Part shown: positions 10,627 to 23,600 of the stretch, in pieces
How the letters are laid out: each line of letters opens with the position of its first letter
Position numbering within the stretch: the stretch's first letter is position 1
Origin: Rugalucina vietnamica
Lineage: Eukaryota > Mollusca > Bivalvia > Lucinida > Lucinidae
Direction of reading: 5' to 3'
Assembly (NCBI GenBank): GCA_964017185.1
Contig: OZ024871.1
Span: 11,276,214 to 11,340,213 of the forward strand
Length of the DNA: 64,000 nt
The notes under the pieces: model-generated
The model's database searches: none
Told to the model about the DNA's origin: nothing
The model's input: only the letters and a program-made list of their open reading frames with translations
Position numbers and translations under genes: made by a program

Positions 10627-12030
10627 GATTCCGGGACATCTCGGCCCATGACAAACTCGGCCCTTGACAAACTCGGCCCATGACAAACTCGGCCACCAAA
10701 TCTAGGACCATACCAACTCGGCCCATACCAACTCGGCCCCTATCAACTAGATACTATCACAACCTCATTGCTGAGTATTATAGGAAGTTATAAACATTGA
10801 TTTGATAGAAAATATCATTGTTAGTATTAGTATTTTTGTAAGACGACACATATTAGCAACTCCAGGCTGTTTTCCAATACATATCGGTTCTCAATGAATT
10901 ATGATTGGTAATTGGTATTAAGATGTGTAGCCTTGACAAACAATTCCAAGTACATGTACATGTAATGCAGAGTTTGTCATTACGCTGAGTTTATAATAGA
11001 TGATGGGCATAGTTGAAAGAAAGAAAAAAGAAAGAAGGAAAGAAATGAACATGAGTATTATTTGTAAAAGAAAGTGGGTCAATTAAAAAAGAATGATCAT
11101 TCTCAATGTTTTGTCACACTTGGCCAGTAATTGGGCAATGACAGTATTTGTTCGGATGAAGAACTCAATCAATTATACTAAACAAACAATTAGTGAACAA
11201 ACCAATATAAGTATCACTGTTCAGTCTACATGTACCATATTAATTAAAAGATAATTGGTATAATGACTTGCATGACTTAAATTGTTAAAATGATTAAATT
11301 ATGAAACACATATTTATACATTATTATTTTTTTATTTATTTTTTTTTTTTTATTTTTATTTTATTTTATTTTATTTTATTTTATTTTTACCTTCTTATTT
11401 TTGTGCAATACGTAAAAGAATCATGGTGAAAACTTAACTTTCTGTCTTATTAAAAAAAGATAAGTCCACCGAAGTCTATAACGTCTAATTATTAGAGTCT
11501 TTATCTGCTATGTGTGTCTTAGGAAACGCGATGTTCAAACATATCTGCGACTGGTTGTAATAGAAAAAATCCAATTACACTGTTAATAAAATTTTCTCAC
11601 GTTTTAAAATAAGTTCATGACTCTTTTTTAATGTCCTCAAATGCTCCTAAAATAAAAATACCTCAATTTTATATCGACACAAGCAGAGTATATAAAGACC
11701 GACGAGTATATAAATGATAATTATATGAAGACTTTGTAATTTGTATTTATCAAAACATGTAACTATAACTTTTTAGACAAGACAAATTTTATCTTAAGTC
11801 GGGCAGTATAAATAGTATAACATTTAATAGCTATGTATAGCTATTTACCGACGACAACATACTCGTATATTCCTTTAATCATACTATAAAATTCATATTG
11901 TATCAGTATTATAAATAGAGGCCGAGTTGGATATGGGCCGAGTTTGTCATGGGCCGAGTTTGTATGGGCCGAGTTTGTTATGGGCCGAGTTTGTCATGGG
12001 CCGAGTTTGTTATGGGCCGAGTTGTCCAGT
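10627..12030. mobile_element. Foldback-like element with minisatellite inverted arms
   Basis: The left arm (about 10638-10740) is a tandem array of a 16-17 bp unit, CTCGGCCCATGACAAA and variants. The right arm (about 11918-12027) is the same unit in reverse orientation, GGGCCGAGTTTGTCAT, in about six copies. The interior, about 1.2 kb, is AT-rich and non-coding with an ATTTT array at 11330-11392. Arms made of short tandem repeats in inverted orientation are the hallmark of foldback transposons. The exact ends are uncertain. Confidence 0.6.
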
Positions 12031-12167
12031 TACCTTAGCAAGTATAAATCGCTTAAATTCTCTTCGCCATATTTCATATAATAGTAAAAGATTTTATTTC
12101 TGTTAAATAGAGCTTCAAATTTCCAACAAATAGATAATAAACACTGGCATCTTTGTAAGAAAGACTA

Positions 12168-12192
12168 GAGAGAGAGAGAGAGAGAGAGAGAG
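12168..12192. repeat. (GA)n microsatellite
   Basis: About twelve AG dinucleotides just outside the right arm of the foldback-like element. Confidence 0.9.
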
Positions 12193-12559
12193 TCATCTCT
12201 TTAGTTGTTTATCAATTATCATTCAATTTGCACAAGCTGTTGTTCTTTTTACTTACGAATTACGCTCATAATTATGCTTTTTTCTACGCTACTGGACACA
12301 TACAATAATTCTTAACGGATTATCTTTAGATTAAAGAAAACGCAAATTGATTTATCTCGCCGTATCTCTAATCATACTTAACACCGTAAAAATAACGATA
12401 ATTATTGAACAAGGTGAAAGCTTCAATTCAAATTAAAGCATCTTTTTTAAGCTTTAGACCTGACAACAACGATTTTGATGTCCCCTGACGTAAATGAGCG
12501 TAATGAGATTGCCCTATATCAATTCTAGCCATATCTGTATCTGTCGGAATTTCATGAAA

Positions 12560-12660
12560 TTGCCAATGAACGCCGATATTTATAGCATTGGTTTTGTCTC
12601 CGAAACAATATGGCGGCGGATCGTAAGTGGCGCCACAGGTACACGCGCGACAAACATAAA
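12560..12660 (+). promoter_or_regulatory. Candidate promoter and non-coding first exon of the KLHL gene
   Basis: The local sequence CAATATGGCGGCGGATC followed by GTAAGT gives a YY1-type motif (ATGGCGGC) and a consensus 5' splice site with the exon ending at 12622. GC content is higher than in the surroundings. If spliced to the acceptor at 16605, the ATG at 12610 would open only a ten-codon upstream frame that stops before the KLHL start, so it would act as a 5' UTR exon. The link to KLHL is inference from position and splice-site quality; transcripts would decide it. Confidence 0.35.
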
Positions 12661-13436
12661 GTGGCCGCTAGGTGGACTTTCTAATCTCTTCATCTTTATC
12701 TCAGTTTATAATAAGTTTGACAAGAAGCTCCTGATCATTCTGAACTATGTGTCTCAAACACAACATCTCCTGCCTCCTGGAGTTAAGGGTCAGTCTGATT
12801 ATTACAGACGACGCATAGCCCACATAATCACCCCAGAACATCTTAATTTGTGGTGTATGCATCAATTACAAGATAAAACAAGCTTTTGAGTCTGCAAGAC
12901 ACATGACAATGAACATAAGCTCTGTGGAGCTTTTGAACCAAATATAAATGTATCTTCAATTAGATTAAATTTTTGTAACCATCTAAGATATTGTCAGTCT
13001 ATCTATTGCTCTCTCTATAGCCTAACAGTTGAGTAACTGACCCAATAATGACTTATATATCAAGAAGAAATAAGAATACAATAGCAGGCAAATAGCTAAT
13101 TAGATTGTACAATTAAATTTAAAGCCCAAACCCAGACACCAGGCTGGAAAGATGTGAGGCACAAAACATCACAAAAATGCTACAATGTACAGCATGCATG
13201 TAGAACAAGGTGACTTAGTAGCTCTTTCCAAAAAAGGTAGCCATCCGGCTCTACGGCTAGCCTCACTCAAATACAAAAGAGACATAGACAGAATAAACAG
13301 ATAACATGATAAATCACAGTACATGTTGATTAGTAATGGTTACTACTTGGACTGCTTATCGGGGTGATAATTACTGGCCACCATACTGACCATAGTGACC
13401 TTACCGTCACTTACCTTTAGAAGGAGAACAAAATGT
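12661..13436. other. Intergenic or KLHL first intron, nothing recognised
   Basis: No coding exon, tRNA or element ends recognised. If the first-exon proposal at 12622 is right, this is part of a roughly 4-kb first intron. Confidence 0.4.
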
Positions 13437-13501
13437 TGTAACGTGCAGCCGAGCCAAGCCACAGCAAACTCTGTCGGTGGAAAAGCATGCTCATTCACCA
13501 C
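13437..13501 (-). repeat. LTR-end-like repeat, copy 1
   Basis: A 64-bp segment starting TGTAACGTGCAGC and ending CATGCTCATTCACCA. It recurs at 15947-16010 with about three differences. On the minus strand it would end in GTTACA, as LTRs often do. Similarity stops outside this stretch, so it may be a truncated or solo LTR. Confidence 0.35.
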
Positions 13502-13777
13502 CAAATGCAACGTTTCAAGGACCGAGCTATGTACTTCTGTATATTTTAAACTTCGAAAACTATAATATTCTAAACACGTACCGAGCAAGATGCTTCATAA
13601 ACTACTATATTGAGGTTTGAACTAGATAAGCCACGCCAAGAGCACCACCTTGGAACGGTTAGTAATACAATTACTAGGGGGCTTAAACTGGTTTACGGGA
13701 TCCCAACCTCGCCCTAGGTCTTGGTGTGGTTCATGCATATCGTTTTAGAAATACTGTCTGTCTATGCTGGATAATAG

Positions 13778-14575
13778 TTATACCCCCGGCATTTATGCCG
13801 ACGGGTATATAGTTTTCGCTTTTCCGTTCGTATGTTCGTTCGTTCGTTAGTTCGTTTCTTCGTTAGTAATTCCGGAACGTTCGTAGAATTTATGTCAAAG
13901 TTTTGGTTAAAGTTTCTCTAGAGGTGTATATCTCATGAACCAATGGTCAGAAACTATTCATATTTGGACCATAGGTACCCTATAGGGTTTGCTTTGTTTC
14001 CATGAGTTTGGACCCCAGGGTCCATGCCCGGGGGTGGGGCTGGAGGTCAAAATCTAGGTCACCTTTAAAATGTGCTGTTTACAATGTTAATGTTTCTTCT
14101 CTTAAGTTCATATCTTAACAAACAATCATAGGAATGTATTCTTATATAGTTCATAGATACCCTTTAGGGTTTGCTTTCATATTCAATGTCACCAAATCCT
14201 GGTTACCGTCCCCAGGGGTGGGGCTAGAGGTCAAAATCTAGGACACATTTTTATATGATATATACCATGATAAACTTTCTGTAAGTCTGTTTTCTTGACA
14301 TCCACTAAGTCTTGCCAGAAAGCATTCATACTTAGACCATAGGTACCATGTAAGATTCAGACTCTAGGGTCTATGTGCGGGGGGTGGGGCTAGAGGTCAA
14401 AATCTAGAACTTCTTTAATAATTGTATTTTCTGTACTTTTTTTTTTACTATCATGTTAAAAAATCATTCATACTTGCCCCATAGGTACTCTATAAGGTTT
14501 GCCTTGTTTCTAATGACATTAGACACTAGGGTACATGCTGGGGGTGGGGCTAGAGGTCAAAATCTAGGACATCTT

Positions 14576-14625
<50 letters not shown>

Positions 14626-15069
14626 ATGACATTCTAATTTCATTTCAATCCAGGACTGAGGACCTGACCCACAATGTCCGCGCTTATGTCCTAGATTGGG
14701 TATACACGTCAGCTCTGTATACCGCTCTAAAATAGATATGTCATTCTAATACTACACTTCCCCATGTTTGTATGTAAAGTACTTTACACTGCTTATTTCT
14801 AAAATGTACTTGATGAGGGTGCTGTCTTTCGTTGGTGATGTGAGGTTCAATGTCAGGGGTGAGCATGTGCCGGGTTGTTTAGGTAGGGGGTAGGGAAGGG
14901 GGCTTGGTGGTTTCTAAAATGTACTTAATAAGGGTACTGTTTTTCGTTGGTGATGTGAGGTTCAATGTCAGGGGTGAGCATGTGCCGGGTTGCTTAGGTA
15001 GGGGGTAGGGAAGGGGGCTTGATGGCTATCAGCCGGGGGTATACGTGCCTCTCAAGGCACTTTTTCTAG
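13778..15069 (+). mobile_element. Helentron/HINE-like element, family 3
   Basis: The left end TATACCCCCGGCATTTATGC and the right inner end GCCGGGGGTATA are inverted sub-terminal repeats. Next to the left end is a TTCG-type microsatellite. The core contains about four diverged units with GGGGTGGGGCTAGAGGTC. A 114-bp direct repeat fills about 14797-15023. The 3' end has a hairpin (GTGCCT-CTCA-AGGCAC) followed by TTTTT and CTAG, matching the Helitron 3' rule (hairpin plus CTRR). No coding capacity, so it is non-autonomous. A T-run of about 43 sits at 14578-14620. Confidence 0.65.
14578..14620. repeat. poly(T) run
   Basis: Homopolymer of about 43 T inside the family 3 Helentron-like element. Possibly the tail of an inserted reverse-oriented retroposed fragment; its length is probably unreliable in sequencing. 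Confidence 0.9.
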
Positions 15070-15946
15070 TTTTAATGCAATACCTGGTATGTGACTGAAT
15101 GGTTCCAATTCAACAAACTCATAAAACACAAAGGACCTTTATGCCACGCTAGCAGGCTTGAGATCCTATAAATATGCATGCCTCCTCCAGACTAACCCTG
15201 TAGCCCAATGTTTTCAAACCACCCTCTGGTTTCTCAAACCACCCTGTGGTTTCGTTGGCTATCACACTATAGCCCATATCTCTGGCTTCCAAAGAACTAG
15301 CCTGAGAGCAGGTTCAAGTACCGCAGTGGTCTTTAAACCGTATAGGTCTCAGATTCGTCTAGCACTACAATGAGCTTAAGCAATGCTTTGGTCTCCATGT
15401 ATCGCAATGATACCTTAGAAACCTCACAAAGCTTTCAGCTTGTGCCACGAAGCCTATTACCCACTACCTGATATCTTACTGATCTATTCCTTCCGACTTC
15501 TTTCACAATAATGACTATCACCGCCTCGCTTGCTCCTTTTATACCAATTCAGTCACGTGCAATATCCGGTTTGTTCCATTTTAATGGGAAAGTCTATTCT
15601 AGAAAATCGAATAGGAAAATCAGGTGCGAAGGGCGATGCTTTTATAAAACACTGTAACGGCGATTTTAATCGGTAAAACTGACAGTGTTATGTGATTTTA
15701 CATGACGAATATCAAACTAAGAGCTTTTTACAGAAATTTAAACACAAACTACGGTTTAAAACGGATATTCGTCACACTATCCCCCTTCAAGAAAATTTAT
15801 CCCGAATTTTGTTTTATTTGTCTTTAAATTCGTTCTTATGCCAAAAGAAGTTGAAAGCAAAGAGTTTCCATATTGTTTGAACATTTCGATCTAGATTATG
15901 CATGGGTAAGGCAACTCCGGTCTGGCATCCCACCGCTGCCACCAAA
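15070..15946. other. Spacer upstream of KLHL, nothing recognised
   Basis: A short imperfect repeat AAACCACCCTCTGGTTT / AAACCACCCTGTGGTTT occurs at about 15216-15253. No supported gene. The stretch at about 15910-15946 reads on the minus strand TTTGGTGGCAGCGGTGGGAT, which looks like a primer-binding site next to an LTR end. Confidence 0.35.
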
Positions 15947-16010
15947 TGTAACGTGCAGCTGAGCCAAGCCACAGCAAACTCCGTCGGTGGAAAAGCATGC
16001 TCATCCACCA
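15947..16010 (-). repeat. LTR-end-like repeat, copy 2, with primer-binding-like site
   Basis: Near-identical to 13437-13501. On the minus strand the segment ends GTTACA and is followed at once by TTTGGTGGCAGCGG, a plausible tRNA primer-binding site. This suggests a 5' LTR boundary of a decayed minus-strand LTR element. No gag or pol was recognised between the two copies. Confidence 0.35.
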
Positions 16011-16605
16011 AGGGTGGTTTACTGCACTATATACCCAACACTTACTCGATTCACAAAGTCTCGAGTTTGAAATTTGCATATTTCCAAGGGAGGCTATCCT
16101 GTTACAGTGTCTTTAAATAGACAATATTTGACCACGATATATGATGTTTCCACAACCTTTAAGTTTAGTGAATAAGTTATTTCTAAAATAAAAATAAAGC
16201 TTATTTGAAGTTATTTCATCTGAAAAAAAAATGAAAGTTGATTGTGTCTCAATGTCCTAGGATGTCTTTGCAATCAAGTACATGTTACAATGTAACTTAA
16301 TAAATGTTTCCACGCAACTAAGCAGTCTGTTTCTTAAGAAGCAGAACTACTTAGGTCTGACATTTAGCTACTTTTGCTCATTGCAATGCAATATTTTTTT
16401 TTTTTGAAAGTTCAATATATCTCACATACAGTATTTAATTTCAACATGTTCAAGTTGCACTGATACTCTTTTAGCACATTGCAGTAATGACTTTGATATT
16501 TTTGTCATGAACACTCAGTACCAAATGTGCAGTCATATATTTTAAAATTTGCAAAGATTGATATTGAATTATTATGTCAGTGTTTTTCTTATTTTTTCTT
16601 TCCAG
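16011..16605. other. KLHL 5' intron, 3' part
   Basis: AT-rich sequence ending in a polypyrimidine tract (TTTTCTTATTTTTTCTTTCC) and the AG acceptor at 16604-16605. No other feature was recognised. Confidence 0.5.
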
Positions 16606-16662
16606 GACAAATCCAGAAGAAGTCATGATTTAGACATTTATGAACTCAGAATTTGCTGACAA

Positions 16663-17653
16663 ATGGCAGCCTTAATTGATGTTGTCATGGATGCTGGGGA
16701 TAACCATGGTTACTGCCAGCAACTGGCAGGTCTGCCAGTCAACTTCTACTCATCTGGACTAGCAACTTGTCGTGCTAGGAGACCTAGTTCAGATTCAACA
16801 GCCAGTGTTCAGGGGTCAACAATCTTTGAAGAAGAGTACAACTTTGTTGAAATTTCCCACCCAGCTCAAGTATTGACTGGATTAAACCATTTGCGCTTGA
16901 ACAGACATTTTTGTGATGTTACACTTTGTGTGGGTGGACAGGAATTTTCATGTCATAAGATAGTGCTAGCTTCATTTAGTTCCTACTTTAATGCCATGTT
17001 CACTGGCAACTTAGCAGAGAGTGCTCAGGATCGGGTAACTCTTAATGACATTGAAGCAAATGTTATGGAATTGTTGGTCAATTATGCATATACATCAGAA
17101 ATTATCATAAACAGACAAAATGTTCAGGCTTTGCTTTCGGCATCTAACCTTCTAGAAATATTACCAGTAAAGGAAGCATGCTGTTCTTATCTTGAACAAA
17201 ACATGGATGAAACAAACTGCATCGGCATTCATTGCTTTGCTGAAGCTCATGCTTGTACAGATTTGCAAAAGAAGTCGAAGCAGTACATTTTAGAACATTT
17301 CATACCAGTGAGCCTACAAGAAGAGTATCTACAGTTAACAATGGACAAACTGACAGAATTTCTCAAAGATGATGAATTATGTGTTTCTTCGGAAGAGCAA
17401 GCATTTCATTCCGCAATGCGGTGGCTAGACTACAGTACTGATACAAGAAAAGTGAACTTTGATAAAGTGCTAGAACATATTAGACTCCCTTTGATGACAC
17501 CATATTTTCTATTTGACACTGTAGAAAAGCAGGAGGTGATCAAAGATTCGTTAAGATGCCGAGCTCTTCTTGATGAGGCCAAGACGTACCTTTTGTTGGA
17601 AGATAGACGACCAGAACTACAGACAATTAGGACACAACTGAGAAAATCTTCAG
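16663..17653 (+). CDS. KLHL exon 1 (coding): N-terminus, BTB, BACK
   Basis: Opens with ATG at 16663 (G at +4). The coding part follows an acceptor at 16605, so the exon starts at 16606 with a 57-nt leader that holds two out-of-frame ATGs; one of them (16640-16675) overlaps the start. Encodes 330 codons plus one base. The exon ends TCTTCAG|GTAATG in phase 1; reading through the donor gives only seven more codons. The BTB core (HKIVLASFSSYFNAMF) and the BACK helices (CIGIHCFAEAHACTDL) are clear. Confidence 0.95.
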
Positions 17654-20600
17654 GTAATGTCAAAGTTGTATAAATAAGGAAACCTTGTGTCTTGCATAAC
17701 TATTCTAAAAAGGTACAACAGTTTTCCCAAGCTATTGAAATTAAAGAACATTCAAAGTTCGTTGTGTAGTAAATGGGACAAATATGATATGCAGGCACTA
17801 TAATGGGATATCGTAGCTGATTTCTACATATAGTAAAAACTCAAAGACAGACTCTTAGCTCAACTGTGCACATGCTGCTTATCATCACCCTTTTTGCAAT
17901 TTGTAAGTGCGAAAATTAGAGAAATTTATACAAATTTCAAGCCAGGGACTTTGCAGCCTGTCACCAATGGTAATATCAAGAATCCATGTCATGTTTTCTG
18001 TAGTGCTTGGTTTAAACATCTCAACCCTGATTGGATACTCCATAGATGTATATGTAACAGGTGAAAAAATGTCAATCACCTTTTTATCCCGGCCGAGGAT
18101 AGAACCAGGACTCCTTGTGTGCTAATCCAATGCTTTACTACGAGCTGTAAAAGCCGGCTTGTACCGCAAGGCAGTACAAGTGTGTCACAAGGCAGTAAAA
18201 GTGTGTATTATACCTATCACTACTAGATATATGTTCATTTTATATGTACAGGACACATGGAGGTTATAATCTGTGTGGGTGGGGAAGATGACAAGGTGGT
18301 CCTGAGGAGTGTAGAAATGTTTGACCCCGATACCTGTCGCTGGAAACCTCTGTCATGTCTACCGTTCGCTATCAGTAAACATGGCATGGTCTCATCAGGT
18401 AAGTGGGCATCATTGACAAAATGTTGAAGAAATTTAGATTTTGACAAGTGCATATCACTTTTTCATTTTAGTTAAAGTGGGGTCCACAATATTAATGGCT
18501 TCATATTTTCCTCTCTCTAGCATGGTAGCCTAGTGGTTAGTATGTTGGTCCATGGATCGAGAGGTCAGGGGTTTGATCCCCATTGAAACAATATTTTGTG
18601 ATTGAGCAAGATACATTTTACTCTTCATAGCACTGGTTAATACTCAGAAAGCAATGACTTTGTCTCGACAAAAATGTTGGTTATGTGCATGTATATATTA
18701 TTCGGCAAATAGGTTACTGTATGGCACCCCATGAATACTTCATTAGACCTATACATGTACTACTTTTGACATGGGTAAAAAGGTAAACAGCTTAAGATTC
18801 AACTATGTTTGAAAACAAGAACGAAATACTGTTAGAAAATAAGAATGAAATGGGAATTTGCCTAATTCATTGGATTGGACAACATACAGGTAGCTGATTT
18901 CTAATGGAAAATATATGACAGCAGTCTACGGTCTACCTGGACTGAGTTCGTCTTTTCTATAATCTCCTCATTTGAAAAGTTGGACTAGTCGACCACGCTA
19001 GTATATTAAAGTTGCCGCCTATACAGTAACCTATTTGCCAAATAGTATGCATGACCAAGATGCCCACTGAAAACCACAACTCATGCACTGTGATACATAT
19101 ATGTCTTTAGTTGTATTCATTGTATTTTGTATTATAAAAATAACTTTTAAAAGTGTGCTTATTGAATAATGTAATGTAATATTTCAGGAGACAACTACAT
19201 TTATTTAGCTGGTGGGGAATTCCCTGATGGTTCAGCTAGCAGGAGTGTGTGGAGGTTTGACCAGAATCTGGACACCTGGATGGAAATGGTTCCTATGAAT
19301 GTGGCAAGATCTGAGCTAGGTAATATTTGAAAATCTGGAACTCTATTTGTAACAAAAATCAGAACTGACAAAGTCACTATGTCAATTTTATGTTTAGCAT
19401 AAGTCAATATATTGTACATGTATGTGTTATAGTTTAGTCTCTGCTTTCAACCATTCTTTGTCAAGTCAGTTCTTTCCATACAAGCTTCAAGAGAGAAAGT
19501 ACACTTGATGCCTTGCTTCCCTATGGTGTGTCAGAGGTAAGTGATAGGTTCAACATAAACTTGTTATTGGTTTGCTTGTTGAGCTCCCAAACAGTATACA
19601 AATGGAAAATTTAAAAAATTCATTTTCCAACTTTCAGGTCTGACTATCTTGGATGGTCGTGTGTATGCTATAGGTGGCTGGGACGGTAACAGTCGTCTTG
19701 ATAGTGTGGAGAGCTATGATCCGGGAACCAACTCTTGGTCATTTATTCCACCAATGAAAATGGCTCTTACAAGTCCTGCTGTAGCTACACTTAGAGGGTT
19801 CCTCTATGTCACAGGTTTGTGTACATGTATACTATGAGTTGTATTATGAAAGTCTGTTTCTGGTATTTGTACACTATGATAAGCATCTATGTATTGTGCT
19901 GTTTGGATTTTAATTTCTCTCTTTGAAAGGTTTAATTGACAATAATCATTTGTAAGAATATAACTTTTACTTGAACTAGATGCTTTTATCCAGAATTTGG
20001 TTTTGTTTGTTTTGAATTGATGCTTTACCTCCCAGTCAACAGCAATGGTCATGTCGGGATGTTGCCTCCATTTTATGGGACTTTTTACCCAAAATTAGGA
20101 TGTCATGACACTCAAAATATGCTTCATAAATACTGGCGAATGAAACTTGATTTTTTTTACATAAAGCGTTGTCTTCCAGGTAAACTGTACAATCCAATTA
20201 TCCCTATTTGACTTGCCTATTCAATAACATAGTAAAATTTTTTGAAAACATGGTCAATTGGTGCATAATAAAGCAAATTAATGGTATATTTAAGTACAAT
20301 AATTTTTAGATATTATAAAAGAGAAAAGACTGTAGAACAATATTATCATAAAATTATTATACCCCCCGCAAAACGAAGTTTTAGGGGGGTATACTGTTTT
20401 CAGCCTGTCCGTCATTCCGTGATTCCGTCATTCCGTCAACATTTGGACATCTTTGCTGAATAACTTGAGTAGCTTTTGCCTGATTTGTTTCAAATTTTCA
20501 CCACACTTGCACCATCAGACAATACATGTGTGGTATGAATTTAGGGGCCAAAGGATCAGTATTGCAAGAGTTATGGGACTTTTTAAGTCTTCCTTTAACA

Positions 20601-23600
20601 TGTTTGCCATAGTACTGAAAGTACATACTTTGTGAAATCAACTCCTCTTACAGCTTTCAATGTTTCCTTTTAATATTTTGCTGATATGTTTCAGATATAT
20701 TGCAGATGTGCATGAACAATTGTCATGCTGAAAAAAATCATTTTTGACAAATTTACAGCATTTTTAACTTAGCAAATTTTCTATAATTGCTTATATTCAA
20801 TAATGGTTGGTAGTGCATACTTTGTGATATCAACTCCTCCTAGGGCTTTCAGTGTTTCTTTTCAGTACTTTGCAGACATGTTACAGACATATTGAAGATG
20901 TGCATGAAGAATTATAATGCTGAAAAAATAATTTTTGACAAATTTACAGCATTTTTTAACTTTGCCATTTTTCATCTATTGCTTACATACATACTTTGTG
21001 AAATCAACTCCTCCTAGGGCTTTCAGTATTTCTTTTCAGTACTTTGCAGACATGTTATAGACATATTGAAGATGTGCATGAAGAATTATAATGCTGAAAA
21101 AATAATTTTTGACAAATTTACAGCATTTTTTAACTTTGGCATTTTTCGACTATTGCTTTCATACATACTTTGTGAAATCAACTCCTCCTAGGGCTTTCAG
21201 TATTTCTTTTCAGTACTTTGCAGACATGTTACAGGCATATTGAAGATGTGCATGAAGAATTATAATGCTGAAAAAATAGTTTTTGACAAATTTACAGCAT
21301 TTTTTAACTTAGCCATTTTTCGACTATTGCTTACATACAATAATGGTTGGAAGTGCATACTTTGTGAAATCAACTCCTCCTAGGGCTTTCATTGTTTCTT
21401 TTTAATTATACCCCCCGCAAAACGAAGTTTTAGGGGGGTATACTGTTTTCAGCCTGTCCGTCATTCTGTCATTCCGTCACTCCGTCATTCCGTGATTCCG
21501 TGACTCCGTGATTCCGTCATTCCGTCAACATTTGGACATCTTTGCTGAATAACTTGAGTAGCTTTTGCCTGATTTGTTTCAAATTTTCACCACACTTGCA
21601 CCATCAGACAATACATGTGTGGTATGAATTTAGGGGCCAAAGGGTCAGTATTGCAAGAGTTATGGGACTTTTTAAGTCTTCCTGTAACATGTTTGCCATA
21701 GTACTGAAAGTACATACTTTGTGAAATCAACTCCTCTTACAGCTTTCACTGTTTCCTTTTAATATTTTGCTGAAATGTTTCAGATATATTGCAGATGTGC
21801 ATGAACAATTGTCATGCTGAAAAAAAATCATTTTTGACAAATTTAAAGCATTTTTAACTTAGCAAATTTTCTATAATTGCATATATTCAATAATGGTTGG
21901 TAGTGCATACTTTGTGAAATCAACTCCTCCTAGGGCTTTCATTGTTTCTTTTCAGTACTTTGCAGACATGTTACAGACATATTGAAGATGTGCATGAAGA
22001 ATTATAATGCTGAAAAAATAATTTTTGACAAATTTAATGCATTTTTTAACTTTGCCATTTTTCGACTATTGCTTACATACATACTTTGTGAAATCAACTC
22101 CTCCTAGGGCTTTCAGTATTTCTTTTTGGTACTTTGCAGACATGTTACAAACATATTGAAGATGTGCATGAAGAATTATAATGCTGAAAAAATAATTTTT
22201 GACAAATTTACAGCATTTTTTAACTTTGCCATTTTTCGACTATTGCTTACATACATACTTTGTGAAATCAACTCCTCCTATGGCTTTCAGTATTTCTTTT
22301 CAGTACTTTGCAGACATGTTACAGACATATTGAAGATGTGCATGAAGAATTATAATGCTGAAAAAATATTTTTTGACAAATTTACAGCATTTTTTAACTT
22401 TTTTGGACTATTGCTTACATACAATAATGGTTGGTAGTGCATACTTTGTGAAATCAACTCCTCCTAGGGCTTTCATTGTTTCTTTTTAATTCTTTGCAGA
22501 TTTGTTCCAGATATATTGAAGATGTGCATGAAGAATTTTTATGCTGAAAATTTTAGTTATACCCCCCGCAAAACGAAGTTTTAGGGGGGTATACTGTTTT
22601 CAGTCTGTCCGTAATTCCGTCATTCCGTCATTCCGTCAACATTTTGACATCTTTGCTGAATAACTTAAGTAGTTTTTGCCCGATGTTCTTCAAATTTTCA
22701 ACACACCTGCACCATAAGACAACACATGTGTGGTATGAATTTAGGGGCCAAAGGGTCAGTTTTGCAAGAGTTATGGGACTTTTTAAACCTATACATAGAA
22801 TGTTTGCCATAGTGCTAATAGAGCATACTTTGTGAAATCAACTCCTCCTACAGCTTTCAATATTCTCTTTTGATACTTTGCAGATATGTGCCAGAGATAT
22901 TGAAGATATGCATGAAGAAGTATTATGCTGAAAAAATGAATTTTGACAAATTTACAGCATTTTGAACTTAGCCAATTTTCGATAATTGTCATATTCAATA
23001 ATGGTTGGTAGTGCATAGTTTGTGAAATCAACTCCTCCTAGGGCTTTCAGTATTTCTTTTCAATACTTTGCAGACATGTTCCACACATATTGAAGATGTG
23101 CATGAAGAATTATAATGCTGAAAAAATAATTTTTGACAAATTTACAGCATTTTTCAACATAGCCATTTTTTGACCATTGCTTATATACAATAATGATTGG
23201 TAGTTCATAGTTTGTGAAATCAACTTCTCCTAGGGCTTTCAGTATTTCTTTTCAATACTTTGCAGACATGTTAAACACATATTGAAGATGTGCATGAAGA
23301 ATTATAATGCTGAAAAAATAATTATTGACAAATTTACAGCATTTTTAACATAGCCATTTTTTGACCATTGCTTATACAATAATGGTTGGTAGTGCATATT
23401 TTGTGAAATCAACTCCTCCTAGGGCTTTCAGTATTTCTTTTCAATACTTTGCAGATATGTTCCACACATATTAAAGATGTGCATGAAGAATTATAATGCT
23501 GAAAAAATAATTTTTGACAAATTTACAGCATTTTTCAACATAGCTATTTTTTGACCATTGCTTATATACAATAATGGTTGGTAGTGCACATTTTGTGAAA

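Noticed and set aside
12494..12889. 131-codon open frame as a protein-coding exon
   Set aside because: No family resemblance, no splice signals consistent with its ends, and the consensus donor at 12622 lies in its middle in another frame.
17430..17663. Minus-strand open frame opposite KLHL exon 1
   Set aside because: It lies on the antisense strand of a well-supported coding exon and has no independent evidence.
22126..22437. Open frame of about 100 codons in the KLHL intron 4 block
   Set aside because: It is a translation of two family 2 tandem units (the peptide itself repeats), inside a mobile element.
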